This document shows positions 1 to 7,463 of a stretch of DNA of 64,000 nt, piece by piece (positions within the stretch are counted from its first letter, which is position 1; every line of letters starts with the position of its first letter). The DNA lies in assembly GCA_017481875.1 (NCBI GenBank), contig JAFUOP010000038.1, forward strand, positions 1-64,000, given 5' to 3'. The notes under the pieces were generated by a model. It had not been told where the DNA came from, did not search any database, and saw only the letters and a list, made by a program, of their open reading frames with translations. Source of the DNA: Bacteroidaceae bacterium (lineage in GTDB: Bacteria; Bacteroidota; Bacteroidia; Bacteroidales; Bacteroidaceae). Both the position numbers and the translations under genes were made by a program.

Positions 1-256
1 GACCGATGCTACCGCAGCAACCGGCGTTGTTATGCGCCGATACACAGGCGAGAACATCAACGGCTTTAAAATGTATATGAGCATAAGCGATGCACAAGCC
101 TCGGCACTGAGTTTCCGTTTCCCCGGCACAACAGGCATTGACAGCTTTGAGGCAGAGGGTGCAGGCGATGGCCGCGTGTATGACCTCTTCGGTCGCCCCG
201 TGCAGAGCCCCACAAAGGGAATATATGTAATTGACGGCAAAAAGGTAATTTATTAA
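1..256 (+). CDS. C-terminal fragment of a secreted protein with a probable T9SS-type sorting tail
   Basis: The open frame enters from the left edge (frame 2) and ends at the stop at 254-256; the true start lies outside the window. The first methionine seen here is at 32, but codons before it are open. The last 30 or so residues read DLFGRPV, then PTKGIYVIDGKKVIY, which is the pattern of the C-terminal domains of many secreted Bacteroidales proteins (a D-L-x-G-R strand, a short gap, a K-G-x-Y-x-x-x-x-G-K-K strand, end of protein). In this phylum such tails are read by the type IX secretion system. The catalytic or binding part is not in the window, so no function can be given. The gene is codirectional with, and about 400 bases upstream of, the T9SS operon. 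Confidence 0.7.
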   Translation, partial: TDATAATGVVMRRYTGENINGFKMYMSISDAQASALSFRFPGTTGIDSFEAEGAGDGRVYDLFGRPVQSPTKGIYVIDGKKVIY

Positions 257-263
257 AATAGCT

Positions 264-422
264 ATGAAAAAGTATTATTTGACACCTGTTATGGTGTGTT
301 TGAACATTGATTGCGAAACTCTTATTGCAGCAAGCATTGCAATTGACAAGAATAGCTCAGGTGAAGAGCAACTTACAAACAAGCAGCAAGGCACTTGGGG
401 CAATTTGTGGAAAGCAGAGTAA
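264..422 (+). CDS. Small 52-aa protein of unknown function
   Basis: An ATG seven bases after the preceding stop opens a 52-codon frame ending TAA at 420-422. The product starts MKKYYLTPVMVCLNID and then has CETLIAAS, followed by a polar tail rich in S, E, Q, K and G. Short proteins starting MKK-Y-x-x-P with a later E-x-L-x-A-x-S are, from memory, recurrent in Prevotella-like and other Bacteroidales genomes and have no assigned role. There is no lipobox and no clear signal peptide, though residues 8-13 are hydrophobic. It lies between a T9SS cargo-like gene and the T9SS operon and is followed by a strong hairpin, so it may share the upstream transcript. The frame is short; coding status rests on position and resemblance. 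Confidence 0.5.
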   Translation: MKKYYLTPVMVCLNIDCETLIAASIAIDKNSSGEEQLTNKQQGTWGNLWKAE

Positions 423-481
423 GCAATTCTTTTACTACTCGATAGGCAGAAGTTTTATTGAAAAAACAGACAACTTCTCAT

Positions 482-527
482 CGTAAAAAATAATAGGCAA
501 CGCACGCGTTGCCTATTATTTTTTACG
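482..527. terminator. Bidirectional hairpin terminator
   Basis: Two perfect 22-base arms (482-503 and 506-527) are separated by a 2-base loop. The arms have A-rich and T-rich ends, so on either strand a GC core is followed by a T run. It separates the small ORF at 264-422 from the T9SS operon. Confidence 0.8.
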
Positions 528-664
528 ATATTACAACATTTGTACACCGATTATTTGGCACAAACATAGATTATTTGATTTTTTTTACGAAATTTGCGAC
601 ATTATTGTGCTATAAAACACCTGCAAATAGATAATTTTCACTTATTTTGCACGTTAAAGAATAG

Positions 665-1606
665 ATGAAAAAGCTACTTATATTCCTAATAATAGTCATA
701 GGTGCGCTTGCTAAGGCCAGCGCACAGTACGACGTGCACTTTACACATTATTGGAATATGCTTAACTTTTACAACCCTGCAGGAGCAGGAGCCACAGGAA
801 AGTTGTGGGGTTACACGGCATACAGCAACCAAATGACAGGCTTTGACAACAACCCTAAAAGTATGCTGCTAAATGTAGATTCCCCCATACCCTTTGTGCG
901 TGGCGACCACTCTTTAGGCGTTGGTGCGCTGAACGATGCTATAGGCCTCTTCACAAACCAGCACGTGTATTTCAACTACGCCTACGGTTTTAAGCTATTA
1001 GGTGGGCGTATGGCTGCGGGTGTGCAACTGGGAATACTTAATTGCGAGTTCGACAGCAAGGATATAGAGTTCGGTGGCGACAACAATGACCCCGCTTTTC
1101 CTTCGGGCACAGCCAATGGTAACAAATTTGATATTGGGTTGGGAGTACTTTTTCAACACAACGGGTTCTATGCAGGAATATCAGGTTTTCACCTCAATTC
1201 CCCTGTTATTCTGCTAGGTGAAACAAATGAAATTCAGATAGACCCATATTATAATTTTACAGCCGGAGGCAATATACCTATAAAAAATACGTTAATAACA
1301 ATACAGCCCTATTTTCAATTGATGACCGATTTTGTTTCGTGGCGTGCCGACTTAACAGCAAAAGGCACATACAAATACAACGACAAGGAGTATTTTGGAG
1401 GTGTAACATACAGCTACGACACATCTGTAGCACTGTTTTTGGGAATTGAGTTCCTTAACATCACAGCAAGCTACGCCTATGAACTTTACACATCGGGAGT
1501 AGGGGCAAAGAACGGAAACCACGACATATTTATAGGTTACAAAATGAACCTCGACATATTTAAGAAAGGGAAAAATAAACATAATAGTATAAGAATATTG
1601 AAATGA
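665..1606 (+). CDS. porP: T9SS outer-membrane protein, PorP/SprF family
   Basis: A 313-residue protein with a cleavable signal peptide (residues 1-20, ending ASAQ) followed by the family N-terminal region (YDVHFTHYWNMLNFYNPAGAG) and alternating strands typical of an outer-membrane beta barrel. PorP/SprF proteins are T9SS-associated barrels; in characterised systems they act with the GldK/N ring or anchor particular cargo at the surface. It is the first gene of the porP-gldK-gldL-gldM-gldN order, the standard arrangement in the order. Its stop overlaps the gldK start as ATGA (1603-1606), so the two are translationally coupled. The start at 665 gives the expected signal peptide. Family assignment is firm; the specific partner is inferred. 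Confidence 0.93.
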   Translation: MKKLLIFLIIVIGALAKASAQYDVHFTHYWNMLNFYNPAGAGATGKLWGYTAYSNQMTGFDNNPKSMLLNVDSPIPFVRGDHSLGVGALNDAIGLFTNQHVYFNYAYGFKLLGGRMAAGVQLGILNCEFDSKDIEFGGDNNDPAFPSGTANGNKFDIGLGVLFQHNGFYAGISGFHLNSPVILLGETNEIQIDPYYNFTAGGNIPIKNTLITIQPYFQLMTDFVSWRADLTAKGTYKYNDKEYFGGVTYSYDTSVALFLGIEFLNITASYAYELYTSGVGAKNGNHDIFIGYKMNLDIFKKGKNKHNSIRILK

Positions 1607-3033
1607 TGAAAAAGATAATTTATCTGCCAATGATTCTTTTGGCACTCGTTGCAGCGTCGTGCCTCAGCCCTCGCAGTTATGGAAATGCCAACGGAGGAGA
1701 AGTTACAGGAGTAAGTGCTACCGGCTTAAGCGAGCCCACGCCCTATGGCATGGTGCTTGTAAAGCGTGGTTCCATAAAAGTAGGAGAAGAAAAGGCCGAC
1801 TCATTATGGGGCACATCGGCTCCGGTTAAAGATATTTCGGTAGATGCATTTTGGATGGACGAGACAGAGATTTCCAATGCAAAATACCGTCAGTTCGTAT
1901 TCTGGGTGCGCGACTCCATCATTCGCGAACGCCTTGCCGACCCTGCATACGGTGGTGATGAAACATATAAAATAACCGAGGACGAATATGGTGAGCCCAT
2001 TGAGCCCTACTTGAACTGGAAAAAACCAATTCCCTGGCAACGCCCCACAGAAGATGAACAACGTGCTATAGAAAGCGTATATATAACAAACCCCATTACT
2101 GGCGAGAAAATGCTCGATGCTTCGCAGATGAACTACCGTTACAGCATCTACGATTATACACAGGCAGCATTGCGCAAGAACCGCTTGAACCCCGAAGAGC
2201 GCAACCGCAACACCGACATTCCCACCGACTATGACGCTGAGGTTATAATATCAAAAGACACAGCATACATTGATGACGATGGAATAATTGTGCGCGAGAC
2301 TATTACACGTCCCCTTTCAAGCCAATTCGATTTCTTGCACACATACATAGTAAATGTATATCCCGACACAACCTGCTGGGTAAACGATTTTCCCAATGCA
2401 AACAATGAAATGTACTTGAACTTATATTTCAGCCACCCCAACTACAACAACCACCCTGTTGTGGGAGTAAGCTGGGAGCAGGCAAACGCATTCTGTGCTT
2501 GGCGCACCGAATATCTGTTGCGCGGTTTAGGGCCACAGGCTAAATGGATTCAGAGATACCGCCTACCCTCGGAAGCAGAATGGGAATTTGCAGCACGTGG
2601 CAGAGAGGGTACAAAATTCCCCTGGGAGAGCGACGACACAAAGAGCGACGAGGGTTGCTACTATGCAAACTATAAACCCGAAGAGGGAAACTACACCAAA
2701 GACGGCAGCCTCATCACCTCCCGATGTGGAATATTTTCGGCCAATTCCAACGGGCTCTATGACATGGCCGGAAATGTAGCTGAATGGACATCTACGGTAT
2801 ATACCGAGGCCGGAATTCTACAAATGAGTGATATGAACCCCGACCTGCAATACAAAGCAGCTAAAGAGGACCCATACAGAATGAAGAAAAAAACCGTGCG
2901 TGGTGGTTCTTGGAAAGACGCTGTCAGGTTTATACAAGGTGCTACACGCAACTATGAATACCAAAACGAGTCTCGTTCATACATAGGATTCCGCTGTGTG
3001 CGTAGCTATGCCGGCATTGATAGAAGAAAATAA
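1603..3033 (+). CDS. gldK: T9SS ring lipoprotein GldK (PorK)
   Basis: A 476-residue lipoprotein with a signal peptide ending LVAASC (Cys about residue 20) followed by a sulfatase-modifying-factor (SUMF1/FGE-like) domain. Family landmarks are PVVGVSWEQANAFCAWR near residue 285, RLPSEAEWEFAARG near 325, GNVAEWT near 390, and VRGGSW plus GFRCVRS at the end. GldK forms the periplasmic outer-membrane-associated ring with GldN that contacts the GldLM motor. It is not expected to act as an enzyme. Translation can begin at either of two adjacent ATGs (1603 or 1606), the first overlapping the porP stop. The length matches the family. Confidence 0.95.
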   Translation: MMKKIIYLPMILLALVAASCLSPRSYGNANGGEVTGVSATGLSEPTPYGMVLVKRGSIKVGEEKADSLWGTSAPVKDISVDAFWMDETEISNAKYRQFVFWVRDSIIRERLADPAYGGDETYKITEDEYGEPIEPYLNWKKPIPWQRPTEDEQRAIESVYITNPITGEKMLDASQMNYRYSIYDYTQAALRKNRLNPEERNRNTDIPTDYDAEVIISKDTAYIDDDGIIVRETITRPLSSQFDFLHTYIVNVYPDTTCWVNDFPNANNEMYLNLYFSHPNYNNHPVVGVSWEQANAFCAWRTEYLLRGLGPQAKWIQRYRLPSEAEWEFAARGREGTKFPWESDDTKSDEGCYYANYKPEEGNYTKDGSLITSRCGIFSANSNGLYDMAGNVAEWTSTVYTEAGILQMSDMNPDLQYKAAKEDPYRMKKKTVRGGSWKDAVRFIQGATRNYEYQNESRSYIGFRCVRSYAGIDRRK

Positions 3034-3062
3034 CATAAAAACACTATTCATTATAAAAAGCT

Positions 3063-3827
3063 ATGGGCAAATATAAAAACACAATAAGACGAATTCAGGC
3101 ATTTATGGATTCGGCAAGAGGAAAAACCATTTTGAATTATCTTTACAGCTGGGGTGCCGCAATCGTAATCTTGGGTACATTGTTTAAACTGACACATATT
3201 GCAGGCGCAAACCTTATGCTTTTCGTTGGTATGGGAACCGAGGTTGTAGTATTCTTCTTCTCGGCATTTGAACGCCCCTACGATGTAGCTATCGACGAGA
3301 AGAAAGAAGAGGAAGCCGAAGAGAGAATCGCCGCAAATATTGTGGGAACAGGCCTGCAAGGAGGAACAATTGTTATTAATGGCACCATAGGCGGAGGAGG
3401 TACAGCACCAGCCGAGGGTGTTGTTGCAAGCACAGCCACACCAGCGGGTGGCGCAGTAGTCGGCACTACCACAGTACAAAGCGGAGCAACCATAACAGGC
3501 AACCCGCAGCTTATACCGCAAATGGACGAAGTAACAGAAGAGTACATAGAGAAGGTGCGCACACTGAACGATGCCATTAAACACATCTCCGAACAAGCAA
3601 ATGCGCTTGGCCGCAACATGGAAGAGATGGAAACACTTGGCCGCAACCTCACAGGCATAAACGCACTCTACGAGACACAGCTACGCAGTGCCGGAAACCA
3701 GGCCAATGCCATAGACCAGGTTAATGAGCAGACAAAGAAAATGGCTGCACAAATTGAAGAACTCAATGCTATGTATGCACGTATGATACAGGCAATGACA
3801 ACTAATATGAACAAGCCTCAAATTTAA
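3063..3827 (+). CDS. gldL: T9SS inner-membrane motor protein GldL (PorL)
   Basis: A 254-residue protein with two hydrophobic helices near the N-terminus (about 30-50 and 54-75), the second containing the conserved acidic residue in GTEVVVFFF. With GldM it forms the proton-driven motor that powers type IX secretion. The cytoplasmic part starts with a charged stretch (EKKEEEAEERI), then a long Gly/Ala/Thr/Val-rich linker (about 95-150), then a C-terminal predicted coiled coil with repeated heptad-like AxxLGRNMEEMETLGRNL. The low-complexity linker is unusually long by eye. Gene order and the two-helix plan make the assignment secure. Confidence 0.95.
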   Translation: MGKYKNTIRRIQAFMDSARGKTILNYLYSWGAAIVILGTLFKLTHIAGANLMLFVGMGTEVVVFFFSAFERPYDVAIDEKKEEEAEERIAANIVGTGLQGGTIVINGTIGGGGTAPAEGVVASTATPAGGAVVGTTTVQSGATITGNPQLIPQMDEVTEEYIEKVRTLNDAIKHISEQANALGRNMEEMETLGRNLTGINALYETQLRSAGNQANAIDQVNEQTKKMAAQIEELNAMYARMIQAMTTNMNKPQI

Positions 3828-3839
3828 GAGAACTACACA

Positions 3840-5417
3840 ATGAAGGTAAAGAAACAGAGAGTCTCACCACGCCAGAAGATGATTAACCTCATGTATGTTC
3901 TTCTGATGGCGATGCTTGCACTGAACGTCTCCTCCGACGTACTCAACGGCTTTACATTGGTCGATGAGAGCCTGTCGAAGAGTTCTATAAATGCAGGCAA
4001 GCAAAATGAGGCATTATATAAGGATTTTGAGTCCTTTATGGCGCAAAACCCCGAGAAAGTACGCGAATGGTACAACCGTGCCACTCACGTTAAAAATATA
4101 TCCGACTCCATTTACAACCTTGCCGATAGACTTAAGGTAAGCATTGCAAAGAAGGCCGACGGTGCCGAAGGCGACTATAACAACCTTGTAAACCGTGAGG
4201 ATTTGGAGGCCGCCACATCGGTGATGCTGGCTCCCGGCACAGGGCAAGGACAGATACTCTACGATGCCATTACAAAGTACCGCGAGGAGATACTCACAAT
4301 GGTAACCGATTCTGTACAACGCGCCATAATAGAGAGCAGTTTCAGCACCGAGGTGCCGCGTCGCGACATTTCACTGCTTAAAAACTGGCAGGAGTACCAT
4401 TTTGAAAGTATGCCCGCAATTGCAGCTATCACACTGCTCACAAAGCTACAAAACGACGTGAGATATGCCGAGGGTGAAGTGCTACACACACTTGCAAGAA
4501 ACATCGACGTGGGCGACGTGCGCGTGAACCAGATACGTTCATTGGTAATCCCCACATCGCGCAACGTGGTACGTGGCAGCGAGTTCTCGGCACAAATTAT
4601 TCTTGCAGCTGTCGATTCCACACAACGCCCGCAGATATTCATCGACGACAAATTATTCGAAACAGAAAATGGTGAATACAGCAAGTTGTGCAATACTGTA
4701 GGCGACTACACCCTTAACGGATATATGCTTGTGAACGACGGTGCAGGAGCACAGACACGCTACGATTTTTCACAGAAATACACTGTTGTAGAACCCACAG
4801 CCACAGTGAGCGCATCGCTTATGAACGTGCTGTACGCAGGCTTTGAGAACCCCGTGAGCATTTCAGTCCCGGGAGTAGCGGCAAACAAGATAAGTGCAAA
4901 CATTGCAAGTGGCAAGGGCTCACTAAAGAGCGACGGCAAGGGTGGCTACATTGTAACCCCCTCGCAAGTGGGCGAAGATATTGTAATAGGTGTAACAGCT
5001 ATAAACGAGGAGGGACGCAGCCAAAGCATGGGACAGTATGGCTTCCGTGTGCGCCAGCTCCCCGACCCCACCCCATTCATAGAGTATAAGGACAAAGACG
5101 GCAACACCCAACGCTACCGCGGTGGCACAGCCTTCAGCAAACAGGCCCTTATGAGCACCGACGGCATTGTGGCCGCCATAGACGACGGCCTGCTGAACAT
5201 AGGTTTCAAAGTGCTATCTTTTGAAACTGTTTTCTACGACAACATGGGCAACGCAATTCCTCTTTTGTCGCAAGGAGCCAGCTTCACAACACGTCAGAAG
5301 GATATGTTCCGCAATTTGAGCCGTGGCAAACGATTCTACATATCACACGTAAAGGCTATAGGCCCCGACAATGTAGAACGTCTGCTACCCACTTCACTTG
5401 AGGTAATAATAAACTAA
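3840..5417 (+). CDS. gldM: T9SS motor/spindle protein GldM (PorM)
   Basis: A 525-residue protein with one N-terminal membrane helix (MINLMYVLLMAMLALNV, about 14-31) and a large periplasmic region. GldM dimers pair with GldL in the inner membrane, and the periplasmic domains reach the GldKN ring. The family start KQRVSPRQKMINLMYVLLMAMLALNVS is recognisable, and the C-terminus ends in strand-rich domains (VSISVPG, GVTAINEEG, FRVRQLPDPTPFIEY). It starts 12 bases after gldL, consistent with one operon. Nothing in the sequence suggests damage. Confidence 0.96.
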   Translation: MKVKKQRVSPRQKMINLMYVLLMAMLALNVSSDVLNGFTLVDESLSKSSINAGKQNEALYKDFESFMAQNPEKVREWYNRATHVKNISDSIYNLADRLKVSIAKKADGAEGDYNNLVNREDLEAATSVMLAPGTGQGQILYDAITKYREEILTMVTDSVQRAIIESSFSTEVPRRDISLLKNWQEYHFESMPAIAAITLLTKLQNDVRYAEGEVLHTLARNIDVGDVRVNQIRSLVIPTSRNVVRGSEFSAQIILAAVDSTQRPQIFIDDKLFETENGEYSKLCNTVGDYTLNGYMLVNDGAGAQTRYDFSQKYTVVEPTATVSASLMNVLYAGFENPVSISVPGVAANKISANIASGKGSLKSDGKGGYIVTPSQVGEDIVIGVTAINEEGRSQSMGQYGFRVRQLPDPTPFIEYKDKDGNTQRYRGGTAFSKQALMSTDGIVAAIDDGLLNIGFKVLSFETVFYDNMGNAIPLLSQGASFTTRQKDMFRNLSRGKRFYISHVKAIGPDNVERLLPTSLEVIIN

Positions 5418-5464
5418 CAGCAGGGGCACCCTGCCACAAAATAAAGGATAAAATAAAAAAAGTT

Positions 5465-6556
5465 ATGAAATACGTTGGCAAATTAGTTGTTATCATAGCA
5501 GTATCCCTTATGGGACAATATGCAGTTGCACAGCCACCGGCTCGCATAAAGGAGAACACCAAGAAGGAGCAGAAGGCGGCTACCAATGCTGCAGTAACCG
5601 TGAATATGACAGAGCGCGCAAAGAGCCAGTACCCCGCAACCGTGGTACCACAAGAGGTTGTGTGGAAGCGCGACATATACCGTTCGCTCGACCTAAAGAA
5701 CGAGAAGAACGCGTCGCTCTACTACCCCGTAGAGCCTATGGGTGGCAGTGTAAACCTCTTTACATATGTGTTCCGCCTTATACTCGACGGCACAATAACA
5801 GCCTACAAATACAACCTCGACGGGTACGAAGCCTTCGACGAAGAAAACAAGATTTCTCCAAAGGACCTTCTCGACAACTACCGCATTTATTACGAGGAAA
5901 AAGATGGAGAGTTTGTTGTAAACAAGAGTGATGTTCCCAGTGGCGAGGTGCTGAGCTACTACATTAAGGAGAGCAACTACTACGACCAACGCACTGCCAC
6001 ATACAACACACGAGTAACAGCAATATGCCCTGTACTGCACCGCACAGCAAACGAGTTCAGCACAGATATTGTAAAATACCCTATGTTCTGGCTCAACTAC
6101 GACGAGATTTCCACCCTGCTTGCACAGCAGACACTTGTTACCAGCAGCTACAACAACGTGTCATCTATGACAATAAACGACTACTTTGTAAAAAACTGCT
6201 ACGACGGTGAGATATACAAAACAGTGAACCTCAGAAACCTTGCACTGAACCAATACTGCAAGGACAGCACAGAGGTGAAAAAAGAACAGGCAAACATTGA
6301 AAAGCAATTAACCGATTTCCGCGCCAATTTGTGGAGCACACCTACACCTGCAGTTTCTGCCGACACAACAAGCGTAGCAAAAGACTCTGTTGGAACAGAG
6401 AGTGTAAAAGAGGCAGAAAAGGTTGAGAAAAAGAGCACCTTCCGCAGTACCAAGAAAAAAAGCAAAGAAAAAAAGGAGAGTGTGAAACAGAAAAAAAGCA
6501 AAGAAAAAAGCAGCTCAGGTAGCGCAAAGGTTTCGGTAAGACGAACAAGACGATAA
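5465..6556 (+). CDS. gldN: T9SS ring protein GldN (PorN) with a basic C-terminal extension
   Basis: A 363-residue protein with a signal peptide (1-22, ending AVAQ). The family core includes VVWKRDIYRSLDL, NLFTYVFRLILDGTITAYKY and a later FWLNYDEI stretch. GldN binds GldK to form the periplasmic ring of the T9SS. The core appears to end near residue 290. After it comes a Ser/Thr/Ala segment and then a strongly basic tail with repeated KKKSKEKK-type blocks ending VRRTRR. This tail is odd for an exported protein and could bind an anionic partner or be disordered. It is the last gene of the operon and is followed by a hairpin at 6571-6610. Confidence 0.94.
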   Translation: MKYVGKLVVIIAVSLMGQYAVAQPPARIKENTKKEQKAATNAAVTVNMTERAKSQYPATVVPQEVVWKRDIYRSLDLKNEKNASLYYPVEPMGGSVNLFTYVFRLILDGTITAYKYNLDGYEAFDEENKISPKDLLDNYRIYYEEKDGEFVVNKSDVPSGEVLSYYIKESNYYDQRTATYNTRVTAICPVLHRTANEFSTDIVKYPMFWLNYDEISTLLAQQTLVTSSYNNVSSMTINDYFVKNCYDGEIYKTVNLRNLALNQYCKDSTEVKKEQANIEKQLTDFRANLWSTPTPAVSADTTSVAKDSVGTESVKEAEKVEKKSTFRSTKKKSKEKKESVKQKKSKEKSSSGSAKVSVRRTRR

Positions 6557-6570
6557 TAAATAGCAAATTC

Positions 6571-6610
6571 ATTTAAGGGCCGAGTAAAAAAACAACTCCG
6601 GCCCTTAAAT
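6571..6610 (+). terminator. Terminator of the porP-gldKLMN operon
   Basis: The arms ATTTAAGGGCCG (6571-6582) and its complement (6599-6610) flank an A-rich loop, 14 bases after the gldN stop. Confidence 0.6.
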
Positions 6611-6657
6611 TGTATAATATAAAAAGATATTTGCATTTTAATCAATTTTATATTTAA

Positions 6658-6691
6658 TTTGCGTTCATAATAAGTTTTCACAATACCTTTA
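6658..6691 (+). promoter_or_regulatory. Promoter for the outer-membrane barrel gene
   Basis: TTTG at 6658-6661 and TACCTTTA at 6684-6691 are spaced 22 bases, close to the Bacteroidota primary-sigma pattern. The start codon lies about 20-30 bases downstream. Confidence 0.4.
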
Positions 6692-6721
6692 TTTAGGAAT
6701 TTAATTAAAATGAATACATAT

Positions 6722-7342
6722 ATGAAAAAGATTTTTTTAATTGCAATCACAATGTGCCTGCTTACATCTGCACCGGCACTTGCACAATTTAATTGGGGTA
6801 TTAAGGCCGGACTAAACCTTTCGAGCAAGCCAAAATCACTCGGCGACATAAAAAGCGAAGGAAAAAATGGCTTTTTTGTCGGCCCCACAGCAAAATTTAT
6901 GCTCCCCGTTGTAGGATTAGGCATTGAAGGTAATATTCTATATTCACAGAGCAGCTCTGAGCTTGAAGAAGAGAGCATCACACGCCGCAGCATAGAGGTT
7001 CCCATTTACTTGCGCTACGAGCTTTCACTGCCCGTTGTAAACAAATTCCTGGAGCCATTTGTAGCTGTAGGCCCACAGTTTAGTTGGGCAATGGGCGATG
7101 GAGAGGAAAGCTGGAAAGACGTTGCCGGTGATATTTATGAGTGGGAATACAAAAAAAGCAACCTTAGCCTTAACATAGGTGCAGGTGCCACAGTGCTCAA
7201 CCACATACAACTGCACATTAATTACAACATTGCCCTTGGCAATACAGGTGAGCTTAAAGCCGACCCTTCAGGCACAGGGTGGGACTATATAAAAGGCTCA
7301 AAAGTTAATACTTGGCAAGTATCGGCCGCTTATATTTTCTAA
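6722..7342 (+). CDS. Outer-membrane beta-barrel protein (PorT/OmpA-barrel-like)
   Basis: The open frame starts at 6710, but the ATG at 6722 (fifth codon) gives a clean signal peptide, MKKIFLIAITMCLLTSAPALAQ, so I take it as the start. The mature part opens with FNWGIKAGLNLS and has repeated G-x-K/E-G-N-I-L-Y-S-Q-type strands, ending in an aromatic terminal strand (WQVSAAYIF), as in small barrels of the porin/opacity and PorT-like families. About 206 residues long. It sits after the T9SS operon behind its own promoter and terminator, so a T9SS role is possible but not shown. A general outer-membrane protein is equally likely. Confidence 0.75.
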   Translation: MKKIFLIAITMCLLTSAPALAQFNWGIKAGLNLSSKPKSLGDIKSEGKNGFFVGPTAKFMLPVVGLGIEGNILYSQSSSELEEESITRRSIEVPIYLRYELSLPVVNKFLEPFVAVGPQFSWAMGDGEESWKDVAGDIYEWEYKKSNLSLNIGAGATVLNHIQLHINYNIALGNTGELKADPSGTGWDYIKGSKVNTWQVSAAYIF

Positions 7343-7352
7343 CATAAACACA

Positions 7353-7400
7353 AAACACAAAAAGAGGTAACAAGTGCGTTTGTTACCTCTTTTTGTGTTT
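7353..7400. terminator. Hairpin terminator between the barrel gene and priA
   Basis: Perfect 20-base arms (7353-7372 and 7381-7400) with an 8-base loop; the 3' arm carries CTCTTTTTG and is followed by T-rich sequence. Confidence 0.8.
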
Positions 7401-7417
7401 TAGAGATAAAGGTTATA

Positions 7418-7449
7418 TTTTGTACATTCACCCCTTTTTCATACCTTCG
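7418..7449 (+). promoter_or_regulatory. priA promoter
   Basis: TTTTG (7418-7422), a 19-base spacer and TACCTTCG (7442-7449) match the Bacteroidota -33/-7 consensus. The start codon is 15 bases further on, so the leader is very short. Confidence 0.65.
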
Positions 7450-7463
7450 CAATATAAAATACT

